Under the pieces are notes generated by a model that was given only the letters and a program-made list of their open reading frames with translations, had not been told where the DNA came from and ran no database searches. Of a stretch of DNA of 64,000 bases, positions 40,303 through 54,142 are shown in pieces (position 1 is the stretch's first letter; every line of letters begins with the position of its first letter). The translations under genes were made by a program, and so were the position numbers. Origin of the DNA: Escherichia sp. MOD1-EC7003 (GTDB lineage Bacteria > Pseudomonadota > Gammaproteobacteria > Enterobacterales > Enterobacteriaceae); contig NZ_PTRE01000012.1 in NCBI RefSeq assembly GCF_002965065.1, positions 1-64,000 on the forward strand, given 5' to 3'.

Positions 40303-40764
40303 TTAATTATCAATCACCACGCCACCATATGCAGCTCCCCACGCGAAACATTGTGCCAACGAGTCTGGAATCCCTGGGGCTTGCTGGTTAATCCATTTAA
40401 TCATGTCATCGTCAACGCTTACAGCACCAGCGAATAAAGCCACATAATCAGTATTAGTAATATTTCCCTTATAAATTAACAATGCGTCATCAGATACTCC
40501 GGTAGCGACACCAACAACTGACCATTCATGTAAAGTATCGAAAGACAATATTTCAATTTTATTGACTTCGACTATCTGCTCCATTTCTGAATTTAATTGT
40601 CTGGCTATATTTTTCTTTAGTGGTATTAATTGTGCCGCGGGCAAATCACCGTTAAGCCCTTCACATGGATTTTTAGCATGCAAGGAAGTACTCATTAGTA
40701 AAAGCGAAAATACCGAAACTAGCTTTATAAAGAAGAAATTATCAGTTTTAAATATTAATTTCAT
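40303..40764 (-). CDS. Secreted (periplasmic) protein of unknown function
   Basis: 153 residues from the ATG at 40764, preceded by AAGGA; the frame is open 34 codons upstream but without a site. A signal peptide is clear: basic start, hydrophobic core LVSVFSLLLMSTSL, then cleavage after HA before KNPCEG. The mature part has two cysteines and no recognised fold. The DNA is markedly AT-rich at the 5' end. It belongs to the same-strand island between glgP and glpD. Confidence 0.6.
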   Translation of the reverse strand: MKLIFKTDNFFFIKLVSVFSLLLMSTSLHAKNPCEGLNGDLPAAQLIPLKKNIARQLNSEMEQIVEVNKIEILSFDTLHEWSVVGVATGVSDDALLIYKGNITNTDYVALFAGAVSVDDDMIKWINQQAPGIPDSLAQCFAWGAAYGGVVIDN

Positions 40765-40911
40765 ATGAAATCCTTTTACACATTCACTTATGCCATGTAG
40801 AAATATTGGAATCTCAACAAAATAGCAGTTGATGATCCTGTTACTTGATTCTCCACATCCGGGCAACGAAAAGCATAATATTGACCTTCATACCTACCCC
40901 CACTATTTGCT

Positions 40912-42429
40912 TTATTTTTTAATATCTGATAACGTTTTATACAGCGGCACATATCCCACATCTTGTACTAATTGTTGACCTTGTGGAATTAAAAACCAGT
41001 CAACCAATTTTTGTGTTTCTGACATAATATTTTCCCGCGTTACCATAAATGCATCGATGATATACGGATATTTACCGTTGCGAATGTTTTCCGTAGTCGG
41101 CGCAATACCGTTAATCGCTAAAAATTTTATATTCTTGTCAGCGTTCATTTGCGTGGCGTAATAACGGAAGGTGTAACCAATTGAGTTATTTGTATTACGG
41201 TATTCGGCAACGACGTTAATCATTCCCTCCATCACGCTTGCAACTTCTGTTTCCTGCGGCGAGATCATGCGTACATTTTTCATTACTCGTGATTGCATCA
41301 CTGTCTGACTACCCGAATCTTCCGGGCGTTGCCAGGTCTGGATCTCCTGATCATTACCGCCAACCGTGCGCCAGTTGGTAATTGCACCGCTGAAGATGTC
41401 ACGCACCTGTTGTTCTGTCAGGGAATTAACCGGGTTATCCGCATTGACGATGAAAACAAATGCTTCACGGGCGAAAGGGGTATAGTTCAAAGTGACGCCC
41501 GATTCCTTTGCGCGTTTTTTCTGCCCACCGGAGGGTTGCGCCACGAAAATAATATCGACATCGCCCTTAATGATTTTGTTATACGCTTCTGGCGTGCGGG
41601 AGTTATGCAGATATTCCCAGGTGTGGAAATCTTCCGGTATAACGCTTAATGCATAAAATGCAGAGGCATAAATTGGGTACGCCGCCGTAGCGCCATCAAG
41701 TCGCGGCCAGTTTTGCGTGAACTGAATTTGTGGTTTGCCACGCAGTGGCGTCAGTTGGTTATTGAGTTTATCGGGTCGCATGGCCCGGGTATTAATATTT
41801 TCGCGAACACCGACGCCAGGATTAAGCTGTTTATATAAATAAACCTGATAGCCAGCAACACCTCCCAATAAGAGAAGTATAAACAGGAGGGAATTACGGC
41901 AACGTAGCCCAAACGTACCGGTTAAAGGATATCTGGTCGGCCAGGCGTATCCCAGCGAAAAACTGATATGTGCGCCAACGGGAATAATGACCACCCACCA
42001 GTACTCACCACCCACTAATGAGACTAACAAAACGCCCAGCCAGGGAAGCATAAGGTTTGCTAACCAGCCCGATCCCATCTGGCGAAATTGATAATCTGCC
42101 AGATGTAGCGCGATTATCCAGCCAACCAGGGTTAATAATGCGGGTACTAAAAAAAGACATTGTCGCCAGATGGCTATTTCTCTTTTTTCTGGTGCACTAT
42201 CGCCCGCCCATACTCGACCAGAGAAAAACATCACCATAGCGCCCAGCGCCTGCATGAAGATGTTGAGTGGAAGATAACTTGTTGGTGTAACGAGTAAATT
42301 GCAAACATCAAGAATAGCGGCAAGCCCGACACCCAGCATGGCAGTAACCGCCGCTAAAACCTGCGCCAGTATGGGGATGCCGAAAAAAGTCATTACCAGC
42401 GAGGTCAAAATCCATTTTCTGTTTTGCAT
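40912..42429 (-). CDS. Membrane-anchored PstS-like (phosphate-binding superfamily) protein
   Basis: 505 residues from the ATG at 42429; one four codons upstream is also possible. The first 230 residues hold about six membrane helices. The remainder is a PBP-like domain of the PstS type: DIIFVAQPSGGQKKRAKE, YTPFAREAFVFIVN, LTEQQVRDIFSGAITNW and a late RPEDSGSQTVMQ phosphate-loop-like segment. No ABC transporter genes accompany it. I believe the short K-12 pseudogene yzgL at this locus is a C-terminal remnant of the same gene. It may sense rather than transport an anion. Confidence 0.65.
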   Translation of the reverse strand: MQNRKWILTSLVMTFFGIPILAQVLAAVTAMLGVGLAAILDVCNLLVTPTSYLPLNIFMQALGAMVMFFSGRVWAGDSAPEKREIAIWRQCLFLVPALLTLVGWIIALHLADYQFRQMGSGWLANLMLPWLGVLLVSLVGGEYWWVVIIPVGAHISFSLGYAWPTRYPLTGTFGLRCRNSLLFILLLLGGVAGYQVYLYKQLNPGVGVRENINTRAMRPDKLNNQLTPLRGKPQIQFTQNWPRLDGATAAYPIYASAFYALSVIPEDFHTWEYLHNSRTPEAYNKIIKGDVDIIFVAQPSGGQKKRAKESGVTLNYTPFAREAFVFIVNADNPVNSLTEQQVRDIFSGAITNWRTVGGNDQEIQTWQRPEDSGSQTVMQSRVMKNVRMISPQETEVASVMEGMINVVAEYRNTNNSIGYTFRYYATQMNADKNIKFLAINGIAPTTENIRNGKYPYIIDAFMVTRENIMSETQKLVDWFLIPQGQQLVQDVGYVPLYKTLSDIKK

Positions 42430-42511
42430 TATTCTTTCCATTCTTTCTGAATGGCGAAATTATACTCCTCCAGTATCCTCGCCCCTTCTGGACATTTTTC
42501 CGAAATAATGG

Positions 42512-42541
42512 CGAAAAAAAACGGGACCCTTTGGCCCCGTT
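42512..42541 (-). terminator. glgP terminator
   Basis: The minus strand reads AACGGGGCCAAAGGGTCCCGT followed by eight T-rich bases, 17 bp after the glgP stop. It separates the glycogen operon from the accessory island on the same strand. Confidence 0.93.
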
Positions 42542-42557
42542 CTATTTATTAGTGAAC

Positions 42558-46455
<3,898 letters not shown>

Positions 46456-46456
<1 letters not shown>

Positions 46457-47751
46457 TATCGCTCCTGTTTATGCCCTAACTTCCGTAGCATTTCGCGCGT
46501 TACCAGCACGATGCCTTCTTCTGAACGATAGAAACGACGTGCATCTTCCTCTGCGTTTTCACCAATCACCATGCCTTCCGGAATAACACAAGCGCGATCG
46601 ATCACACAGCGGCGCAGACGGCACGAGCGGCCAACCCATACTTCCGGTAACAATACGGCGGAATCAATGTTGCAGAATGAATTCACGCGAACGCGCGAGA
46701 ACAGAACGGACTGCACCACCACCGAACCGGAGATCACACAACCGCCGGATACCAGTGAGTTAAGGGTCATCCCGTGGCTACCGGAGCGATCCTGCACGAA
46801 TTTCGCTGGCGGTAATGATTCATTGTAGGTGCGAATTGGCCAATTGCGATCGTACATATCCAGTTCCGGCACCACAGAGGCCAGATCGAGGTTCGCTTTC
46901 CAGTAAGCTTCCAGCGTACCCACATCGCGCCAGTACGGCTCGGCATCCGGGTCGGATTGTACGCAAGAGAGTGGGAACGGGTGCGCATAGGCCAGACCGG
47001 CTTCGGTGATCTTGGGAATCAAATCTTTGCCAAAGTCGTGGCTGGAGTTCTCATCGCGATCGTCTTCTTCCAGCAGTTCATACAGATAGTCGGCGTCAAA
47101 GACGTAGATACCCATACTCGCCAGAGATTTGCTCGGATCGTTCGGCATTGATGGCGGGTTAGCAGTTTTTTCAACGAATTCGATAATTTTATCGTTCTCA
47201 TCAACCGCCATAACGCCAAATGCGGAGGCTTCTTCAATCGGTACTGGCATACAAGCAACGGTGCAACGAGCACCTTTTTCGACGTGGTCGATAAGCATAC
47301 GCGAGTAGTCTTGCTTGTAGATATGGTCGCCCGCCAGGATCACCACGTATTCCGCTTTATAACGGCGGATAATGTCGAGGTTTTGGGTGACCGCATCTGC
47401 GGTACCGCGATACCAGTTTTCCCCTTTCATTCTCTGCTGTGCTGGCAGCAGATCGACAAACTCGTTCATTTCTTCATTGAAGAATGACCAGCCGCGCTGA
47501 ATGTGCTGCACCAGAGTGTGGGACTGGTACTGGGTGATCACGCCCATACGACGGATCCCGGAGTTGATGCAGTTAGACAGCGCAAAGTCGATAATGCGGA
47601 ACTTACCGCCGAAGTGTACGGCCGGTTTTGCTCGCTTATTGGTTAAATCCTTCAGGCGGGTACCACGTCCTCCCGCCAGTATCAGGGCAACAGATTTCAA
47701 TGGCAGCTGGCGCGCCAACATTAAGTGATCGTTCTTCTCTAAACTAACCAT
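46456..47751 (-). CDS. glgC: Glucose-1-phosphate adenylyltransferase
   Basis: 431 residues from the ATG at 47751. The frame runs 12 codons further back into the glgX gap but the standard start is used. It makes ADP-glucose from ATP and glucose 1-phosphate and is the allosteric control point of glycogen synthesis (activated by fructose 1,6-bisphosphate). The nucleotide site has [13 protein letters not shown]; the substrate motif normally reads FVEKP but here reads FVEKT, changing the residue next to Lys195. The C-terminal left-handed beta-helix is intact. Confidence 0.97.
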
Positions 47752-47768
47752 GACTAACTCCTTTTTTA

Positions 47769-49742
47769 TCATCTCTGGAACACACACAATCCGTGTGCAG
47801 GTCCCTGCCAGACAGCCGTAATCACTGGGTTATCCTCTCCAGCGAATGGGGGAATGGCGTGCCACTCCCCAACAGGTAAAACAATCTCTGTTACCTCAAG
47901 CGTGGCGTTAATTGCGATCAAAAAGCGATCCGAGAGCAGAATTTGCAGCTGTTTCGGCCCGTTTTGCCACTCATCCGTGCTTAAAGGTTGAGCATATCGA
48001 TTTAGCCAACGGACATTGCCGTCGCCTTCTTCCCACCAGCGATTCTCCACCAAAGCGGGAATGCGCTTGCGCAGATGGATTAACGCGGCGGTAAATGCGG
48101 CTAAACCACTGCTTGCCTGCGACCAGTCCAACCAGGTTAATTGGTTATCCTGACAGTAGGCATTGTTATTGCCATGCTGGCTGTGACCATGTTCGTCACC
48201 AGCCAGTAACATCGGCGTACCCTGGGAGAGCAACAACGTTGTTAACAGGGCGTGAATGCTGTCGCGACGCCGTTCAACCAGGTCAAGAGTACCGCCTAAC
48301 CCTTCTTTACCATGATTGTTACTGTAATTGTTGTTGGTCCCGTCGCGATTTTCTTCTCCGTTTGCTTCATTATGTTTATGGTTGAAGCAAACGCAGTCGC
48401 GAAGCGTAAAACCGTCATGCGCGGTGACGAGATTAATCGCGGCACTCGGCAGACGACCATTACGTTTAAAAACATCGCTGGAGGCAGCAAAACGCCCGGC
48501 AAACGTCCCCAGAGGCAAATCATAATGAAGCCAGAAACGACGGGCAGCATCGCGGAAATGATCGTTCCACTCGGCAAACAGCGGCGGGAAATTTCCCACC
48601 TGATAACCACCAGGAGCGATATCCCACGGTTCAGCAATTAACTTCACCTGCGAGAGCACCGGGCAGTTCTGGATAGCGGTAAACAACGGCGCATCCTGAC
48701 GGAACTCTGGCGTACGGCCCATGACTGCCGCCAGATCAAAGCGGAAACCATCGACGTGGCAGGTTTTTACCCAATAACGCAGGCAGGCGCAGGCATAATC
48801 CACCACCGCCGGATGACTCAAATTGAGCGTGTTGCCGCAACCGGTCCAGTTGTGATAATCGCCGTCTTCTCTTATCCAATAATAGCTACGGTTGTCGATC
48901 CCACGCAGCGAGAATAACGGGCCGTCGAGGTCCAGTTCCGCACTATGGTTGAGCACGATATCAAGAATGACTTCGATACCCGCTTTATGCAGTGCTTTGA
49001 TTGCATCGCGAAACTCATCCAGCGCCGTTTCTGGCAAGCAGGCATACGCCGGATGCAGCGCAAACATCGCCACCGGGTTGTAACCCCAGTAGTTACTTAG
49101 CCCCATGCGTTGCAGACGTGGTTCACTGGCAAACTGCGCCACTGGCAGCAGTTCCAGCGCGGTAATGCCCAATTGTTTCAAATAGTTGATCATCACCGGA
49201 TGCCCGAGGGCTTTATAAGTGCCACGGATCTCGACCGGGATCTCCGGGTGCAGGTACGTTAATCCTTTAACATGGGCTTCATAAATGATGGTGCTGCCCC
49301 ACGGCGTGCGCGGCGGGGCATCATCTTCCCAGTCATAGTGATCAACCACCACTACGCATTTTGGCGCAATGGCGGCGTTGTCGCGATAGTCAGGTTCATT
49401 ATGACCGGCGTGCAGCAGCGGGTTATCTTTAAACTCCCCGTCAATTTGCCGCGCGCAAGGATCAATCAACAACTTCGCCGGGTTAAAGCGATGCCCCTCG
49501 GCGGGTTGCCAGGGGCCATGAACGCGATAACCATAACGCAAACCCGGGCGCGCATCCGGCAGATAACCGTGCCAAATGTCACCGCTGTGCCCTGGCAAGT
49601 CATAGCGATGTTCCTGGCTATTGGCGTCAAAGACACACAGCTCTACCCGCTCGGCATGAGCGGAAAAAAGTGTAAAGTTGACGCCCTGACCGTCGTAATG
49701 CGCGCCGAGGGGAGCGGGTTTGCCAATGGCGAGTCGTGTCAT
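47769..49742 (-). CDS. glgX: Glycogen debranching enzyme GlgX
   Basis: 657 residues, GH13 isoamylase-type. It hydrolyses alpha-1,6 links of the short branches left by phosphorylase. The catalytic regions are visible: [13 protein letters not shown] with the nucleophile aspartate, [16 protein letters not shown] with the acid glutamate, and [12 protein letters not shown]. An N-terminal CBM48-like domain precedes the barrel. Its ATG overlaps the glgB stop by 4 bp. Confidence 0.98.
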   Translation of the reverse strand: MTRLAIGKPAPLGAHYDGQGVNFTLFSAHAERVELCVFDANSQEHRYDLPGHSGDIWHGYLPDARPGLRYGYRVHGPWQPAEGHRFNPAKLLIDPCARQIDGEFKDNPLLHAGHNEPDYRDNAAIAPKCVVVVDHYDWEDDAPPRTPWGSTIIYEAHVKGLTYLHPEIPVEIRGTYKALGHPVMINYLKQLGITALELLPVAQFASEPRLQRMGLSNYWGYNPVAMFALHPAYACLPETALDEFRDAIKALHKAGIEVILDIVLNHSAELDLDGPLFSLRGIDNRSYYWIREDGDYHNWTGCGNTLNLSHPAVVDYACACLRYWVKTCHVDGFRFDLAAVMGRTPEFRQDAPLFTAIQNCPVLSQVKLIAEPWDIAPGGYQVGNFPPLFAEWNDHFRDAARRFWLHYDLPLGTFAGRFAASSDVFKRNGRLPSAAINLVTAHDGFTLRDCVCFNHKHNEANGEENRDGTNNNYSNNHGKEGLGGTLDLVERRRDSIHALLTTLLLSQGTPMLLAGDEHGHSQHGNNNAYCQDNQLTWLDWSQASSGLAAFTAALIHLRKRIPALVENRWWEEGDGNVRWLNRYAQPLSTDEWQNGPKQLQILLSDRFLIAINATLEVTEIVLPVGEWHAIPPFAGEDNPVITAVWQGPAHGLCVFQR

Positions 49743-51925
49743 TCTGCCTCCCGAACCAGCCAGATAGTGGCCAGCGGTGGTAGCGTCAGGCTTAGTGAAT
49801 GCTGACGACCGTGGCTGGCAATCTCATCACTGTGTACCGCGCCGCCATTGCCTGCATTACTGCCGTGATAGTGCATGGAATCGGTATTGAGGATTTCACG
49901 CCATTTGCCCGGCTGGTTAATGCCGAAGCGATAATCATGACGCGGCACCGGCGTAAAGTTACTGGCAACGATGATTTCGTTACCCTCTTTATCGCGACGC
50001 ACAAAGATCAGCACCGAGCGCTCTTTGTCATCCACCACCAGCCATTCAAAGCCGTACGGGTCAAAATCCAGTTCATGCATCGCTTTATGGTGGCGGTAGG
50101 TATGGTTCAGATCGCGCACCAGACGCTGGACACCGTGGTGCCAGTTATCGCCGCCTTCCAACAGATGCCAGTCGAGGCTGGCGTCATGGTTCCACTCGCG
50201 GCCCTGGGCAAATTCGTTCCCCATGAACAGCAGTTTCTTGCCCGGGAATGCCCACATCCAGCCATAGTAGGCGCGCAGGTTAGCGAATTTCTGCCATGCA
50301 TCGCCAGGCATTCTGTCGAGAATCGATTTTTTACCGTGGACCACTTCGTCATGCGACAACGGCAGGACGAAGTTTTCAGTGTAGTTGTAGAGTATCCCGA
50401 AGGTGAGTTTATCGTGATGATACTGACGATAAATCGGGTCGAGTTTCATATAGTCCAGGGTGTCATGCATCCAGCCGAGGTTCCACTTGTACCAGAAGCC
50501 CAGACCGTCCATATCCTGCGGACGAGAAACGCCAGGGAAATCGGTAGACTCCTCAGCCATTGTCACTGCACCGGAAACCTGCTCACCAAGAATACGGTTG
50601 GTATTACGCAAGAATTCAATCGCTTCAAGATTCTCGCGCCCGCCAAATTCGTTCGGGATCCACTCACCCTCTTTGCGGCTGTAGTCACGATAAATCATCG
50701 ACGCCACCGCATCGACGCGCAGTGCATCAATACCAAAACGCTCGATCCAGTAAAGCGCGTTACCGACGAGGAAGTTACTGACTTCACGGCGACCATAGTT
50801 GTAGATCAGCGTATTCCAGTCCTGATGATAGCCTTCGCGCGGATCGCTGTGTTCATACAAGTTCGTGCCATCAAATTCGGCAAGCGCAAAGTCATCGGTC
50901 GGGAAGTGGCCTGGCACCCAGTCGAGAATCACGTTCAGACCAGCTGCGTGTGCGGCATCTATGAAATAACGGAAGTCGTCGCGGGTACCAAAACGGCGGG
51001 TCGGTGCATACAGGCCGGTTGGCTGATAACCCCAACTGCCATCGAACGGATGCTCGTTAATGGGCAGCAGTTCGAGGTGGGTAAAGCCCATCCATTTAGC
51101 ATAAGGCACCAGTTGATCGGCCAGCTCGCGGTAGCTCAACCAGAAGTTGTTGTCAGTGTGACGACGCCAGGAGCCAAGGTGAACTTCGTAAATAGAGATC
51201 GGCGCATCAAACTGATTCGCTTTTTTGCGCTCTTCAGTCTGTACAACCTTTTCCGGCAGCCCGCAAATTAGAGACGCGGTTTCCGGGCGCATTTGCGCTT
51301 CGAAGGCATAAGGGTCGGACTTCAGACGCAAGTTGCCATTGGCATCAAGCATCTCGTATTTATAAAGCTGACCGTTATGCGCCCCAGGGATAAACAGTTC
51401 CCAGATGCCGCTCTCTTTACGCAGGCGCATCGGGTGCCGACGGCCATCCCAGTAGTTGAATTGCCCAACCACCGAGACCCGACGGGCGTTTGGAGCCCAG
51501 ACAGAAAAACGCGTACCGGTGACGCCATCCATAGTATCTGCATGTGCGCCCAAGGTTTCATACGGGCGCAGGTGAGTACCTTCAGATAATAACCAGGCGT
51601 CCATTTCCTGGATTAACGGACCAAAACGGTAAGGATCATCAATCAGATTTTGCTGACCATGCCAGACAACAGCCAACTGATAGCGGAAAAAATTCTTACG
51701 TCGCGGAATGACACCGCTAAAGAATCCACGTGAGTCGAGACACTCCAGTTTTGCGAGTTTGCGCCCGGTTTTCGTTTCAATCACCCACACATCGGTAGCG
51801 TCGGGTAAAAGGGCACGGACTTCCAGTCCCGCGGCGGTTTTATGCATTCCCAGTACGGAAAAAGGATCCGCAAAGTGGCCTGCAATTAGCGCGTTAATCA
51901 CGTCTCTATCGATACGATCGGACAT
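49739..51925 (-). CDS. glgB: 1,4-alpha-glucan branching enzyme
   Basis: 728 residues, GH13. First gene of glgBXCAP. Two N-terminal beta-sandwich domains are followed by the barrel. The nucleophile aspartate is in [17 protein letters not shown], the acid/base glutamate in [11 protein letters not shown] and the third carboxylate in [15 protein letters not shown] 490-codon open frame lies antisense within it but shows no coding signs. Confidence 0.98.
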   Translation of the reverse strand: MSDRIDRDVINALIAGHFADPFSVLGMHKTAAGLEVRALLPDATDVWVIETKTGRKLAKLECLDSRGFFSGVIPRRKNFFRYQLAVVWHGQQNLIDDPYRFGPLIQEMDAWLLSEGTHLRPYETLGAHADTMDGVTGTRFSVWAPNARRVSVVGQFNYWDGRRHPMRLRKESGIWELFIPGAHNGQLYKYEMLDANGNLRLKSDPYAFEAQMRPETASLICGLPEKVVQTEERKKANQFDAPISIYEVHLGSWRRHTDNNFWLSYRELADQLVPYAKWMGFTHLELLPINEHPFDGSWGYQPTGLYAPTRRFGTRDDFRYFIDAAHAAGLNVILDWVPGHFPTDDFALAEFDGTNLYEHSDPREGYHQDWNTLIYNYGRREVSNFLVGNALYWIERFGIDALRVDAVASMIYRDYSRKEGEWIPNEFGGRENLEAIEFLRNTNRILGEQVSGAVTMAEESTDFPGVSRPQDMDGLGFWYKWNLGWMHDTLDYMKLDPIYRQYHHDKLTFGILYNYTENFVLPLSHDEVVHGKKSILDRMPGDAWQKFANLRAYYGWMWAFPGKKLLFMGNEFAQGREWNHDASLDWHLLEGGDNWHHGVQRLVRDLNHTYRHHKAMHELDFDPYGFEWLVVDDKERSVLIFVRRDKEGNEIIVASNFTPVPRHDYRFGINQPGKWREILNTDSMHYHGSNAGNGGAVHSDEIASHGRQHSLSLTLPPLATIWLVREAE

Positions 51926-52053
51926 GCTTGTCTTCCTGTTTTATTGTGTCACCCCATCCAACTGAATTCTTGACTTCTGGTTGTGACATTTTTTTGACCT
52001 GAACGGCGCAGCACTCTAAGCATCCTCTCTGCGTCGTCCTCACTTCAGGTAAG

Positions 52054-52078
52054 GCTGTGAATACGCTTGTATTCAGCC
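52054..52078. other. Hairpin in the asd-glgB gap
   Basis: GGCTGtGAATAC and GTATTCaGCC pair with one mismatch around a four-base loop. It lies 128 bp upstream of glgB, in the 272-bp gap between glgB and asd that otherwise should hold the glgB promoter. No T-run follows. Confidence 0.5.
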
Positions 52079-52160
52079 ACCCTTAAAGAATAGCCAATGC
52101 TCTATTTAACTCCCGGTAAATCATGAAACATCTGCGCTTACTCCTGTATTACGCACTAAC

Positions 52161-52180
52161 AGGGGCGGCATCGCGCCCCA
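52161..52180 (-). terminator. asd hairpin terminator
   Basis: GGGGCG and CGCCCC arms with a short loop, about 18 bp after the asd stop. The downstream sequence is only weakly T-rich, so termination is probable rather than certain. Confidence 0.6.
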
Positions 52181-52197
52181 GATTTAATGAATAAAGA

Positions 52198-53301
52198 TTA
52201 CGCCAGTTGACGAAGCATCCGACGTAGCGGCTCTGCGGCACCCCACAGCAACTGGTCGCCCACGGTAAAAGCAGACAGGAACTCTGGTCCCATATTCAGC
52301 TTACGCAGGCGGCCTACCGGCGTGGTCAGCGTGCCGGTAACGGCAGCTGGGGTTAGCTCACGCATCGTCATTTCCCGATCGTTCGGAACCACTTTCGCCC
52401 ACGGATTGTGTGCAGCCAGCAGTTCTTCCACGGTCGGAATAGACACATCTTTTTTCAGTTTAATCGTGAATGCCTGGCTGTGGCAGCGCAATGCCCCGAC
52501 ACGCACACATAAACCATCTACCGGAATGACGGAAGAGGTGTTGAGGATCTTGTTGGTTTCTGCCTGCCCTTTCCACTCTTCGCGGCTCTGACCGTTATCG
52601 AGCTGTTTGTCGATCCACGGAATCAGGCTACCCGCCAGCGGGACGCCAAAGTTATCCACCGGCAGCTCACCGCTACGGGTTAAGGCTGTGACTTTGCGCT
52701 CGATATCGAGAATAGCAGAGGACGGGGTCGCGAGTTCATCTGCCACATGGCCATACAGATGGCCCATCTGGGTTAATAACTCACGCATATGTCGCGCACC
52801 ACCGCCGGAAGCGGCCTGGTAGGTTGCAACGGACACCCAATCAACAAGATCATTGGCGAATAACCCCCCCAACGACATCAACATCAGGCTTACGGTACAG
52901 TTACCGCCAACAAAAGTCCTGATGCCATTATTTAATCCGTCGGTAATGACGTCCTGATTGACGGGGTCAAGAATGATGATGGCGTCATCTTTCATGCGCA
53001 GAGATGATGCTGCGTCAATCCAGTAACCTTGCCAACCGCTTTCACGAAGCTTTGGATAGATTTCGTTGGTATAATCGCCGCCCTGACAGGTCACAATGAT
53101 ATCGAGGGCCTTTAGCGCCTCCAGATCAAAGGCATCCTGAAGTGTGCCAGTGATTCCGCCAAAAGACGGCGCAGCCTGACCAAGTTGAGAAGTAGAAAAG
53201 AAGACAGGGCGAATGGCGTCAAAGTCGCGCTCTTCAACCATGCGTTGCATGAGAACGGAGCCGACCATACCGCGCCAGCCGATAAAACCAACATTTTTCA
53301 T
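52198..53301 (-). CDS. asd: Aspartate-semialdehyde dehydrogenase
   Basis: 367 residues from the ATG at 53301; the frame extends 20 codons upstream without a proper start. The NADP-binding N terminus reads [18 protein letters not shown], the catalytic cysteine lies in [17 protein letters not shown], and the histidine in LRCHSQAF. It makes aspartate semialdehyde for lysine, diaminopimelate, threonine and methionine, so it is essential in rich media without diaminopimelate. Divergent from yhgN. Confidence 0.98.
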   Translation of the reverse strand: MKNVGFIGWRGMVGSVLMQRMVEERDFDAIRPVFFSTSQLGQAAPSFGGITGTLQDAFDLEALKALDIIVTCQGGDYTNEIYPKLRESGWQGYWIDAASSLRMKDDAIIILDPVNQDVITDGLNNGIRTFVGGNCTVSLMLMSLGGLFANDLVDWVSVATYQAASGGGARHMRELLTQMGHLYGHVADELATPSSAILDIERKVTALTRSGELPVDNFGVPLAGSLIPWIDKQLDNGQSREEWKGQAETNKILNTSSVIPVDGLCVRVGALRCHSQAFTIKLKKDVSIPTVEELLAAHNPWAKVVPNDREMTMRELTPAAVTGTLTTPVGRLRKLNMGPEFLSAFTVGDQLLWGAAEPLRRMLRQLA

Positions 53302-53492
53302 AAGCGTTTTTTCCTGCAAAGATGTGTGCTGTATAAATGTGCCGGTCTCCTCTTGGCACATCTTTCACCATACAAAAAGCAGCCAAAGTCGCAAGTGAAA
53401 TTAATCAATGATAGCGAAGCCATCAGTAATGCGACTTATCCTGCTTTGTTAGCACGCAGAAAGTCCGCGGCAATTATCAGGGAATTTGAGTT

Positions 53493-54086
53493 ATGAATGA
53501 AATCATTTCTGCAGCAGTTTTATTGATCCTGATTATGGATCCGCTCGGAAACCTACCTATTTTCATGTCCGTACTGAAACATACTGAACCGAAAAGACGG
53601 CGGGCAATCATGGTGCGAGAGTTGCTTATTGCTCTCCTGGTGATGCTGGTGTTCCTGTTTGCGGGTGAAAAAATTCTGGCATTTCTTAATCTGCGGGCAG
53701 AAACCGTCTCCATTTCTGGCGGTATCATTCTGTTTCTGATCGCCATTAAGATGATTTTTCCCAGCGCCTCGGGAAACAGTAGCGGGCTTCCGGCAGGTGA
53801 AGAGCCGTTTATCGTGCCGTTGGCAATTCCGCTGGTCGCCGGGCCAACTATTCTCGCCACACTGATGTTGCTGTCGCATCAGTACCCCAATCAGATGGGA
53901 CATCTGGTGATTGCTCTGCTGCTGGCCTGGGGCGGCACCTTTGTCATCCTGCTACAGTCTTCGCTGTTCTTGCGTCTGCTGGGAGAGAAAGGGGTGAACG
54001 CACTTGAACGCCTGATGGGATTGATTCTGGTGATGATGGCAACCCAGATGTTCCTCGACGGCATTCGAATGTGGATGAAGGGGTAA
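53493..54086 (+). CDS. yhgN: MarC-family inner-membrane protein YhgN
   Basis: 197 residues with about six membrane helices and the MarC/UPF0056 signatures DPLGNLPIFMSVL near the N terminus and PLAIPLVAGPTILATLMLL in the middle. The function of the family is not settled. Convergent with gntU, with a shared hairpin between. Confidence 0.95.
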   Translation: MNEIISAAVLLILIMDPLGNLPIFMSVLKHTEPKRRRAIMVRELLIALLVMLVFLFAGEKILAFLNLRAETVSISGGIILFLIAIKMIFPSASGNSSGLPAGEEPFIVPLAIPLVAGPTILATLMLLSHQYPNQMGHLVIALLLAWGGTFVILLQSSLFLRLLGEKGVNALERLMGLILVMMATQMFLDGIRMWMKG

Positions 54087-54108
54087 CGAGGAGCATTTTT
54101 CGAAAAGA

Positions 54109-54134
54109 GCCCGGTCGCGTCAGAACTACCGGGC
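54109..54134. terminator. Terminator between yhgN and gntU
   Basis: GCCCGG and CCGGGC arms. On the minus strand the stem is followed by TCTTTTC, which fits termination of the gntKU transcript. Confidence 0.75.
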
Positions 54135-54142
54135 GAATAAAT

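Noticed and set aside
40912..42429. Interpreting the PstS-like gene as part of a phosphate transporter
   Set aside because: No permease or ATPase genes lie beside it and it has its own membrane domain.
49799..51271. 490-codon open frame antisense to glgB
   Set aside because: It lies entirely opposite an intact, conserved gene and its composition follows from glgB codon bias. No start signal seen.
52054..52078. Riboswitch or attenuator upstream of asd or glgB
   Set aside because: Only a simple hairpin without a T-run or leader peptide is seen, and it is not in the asd leader.
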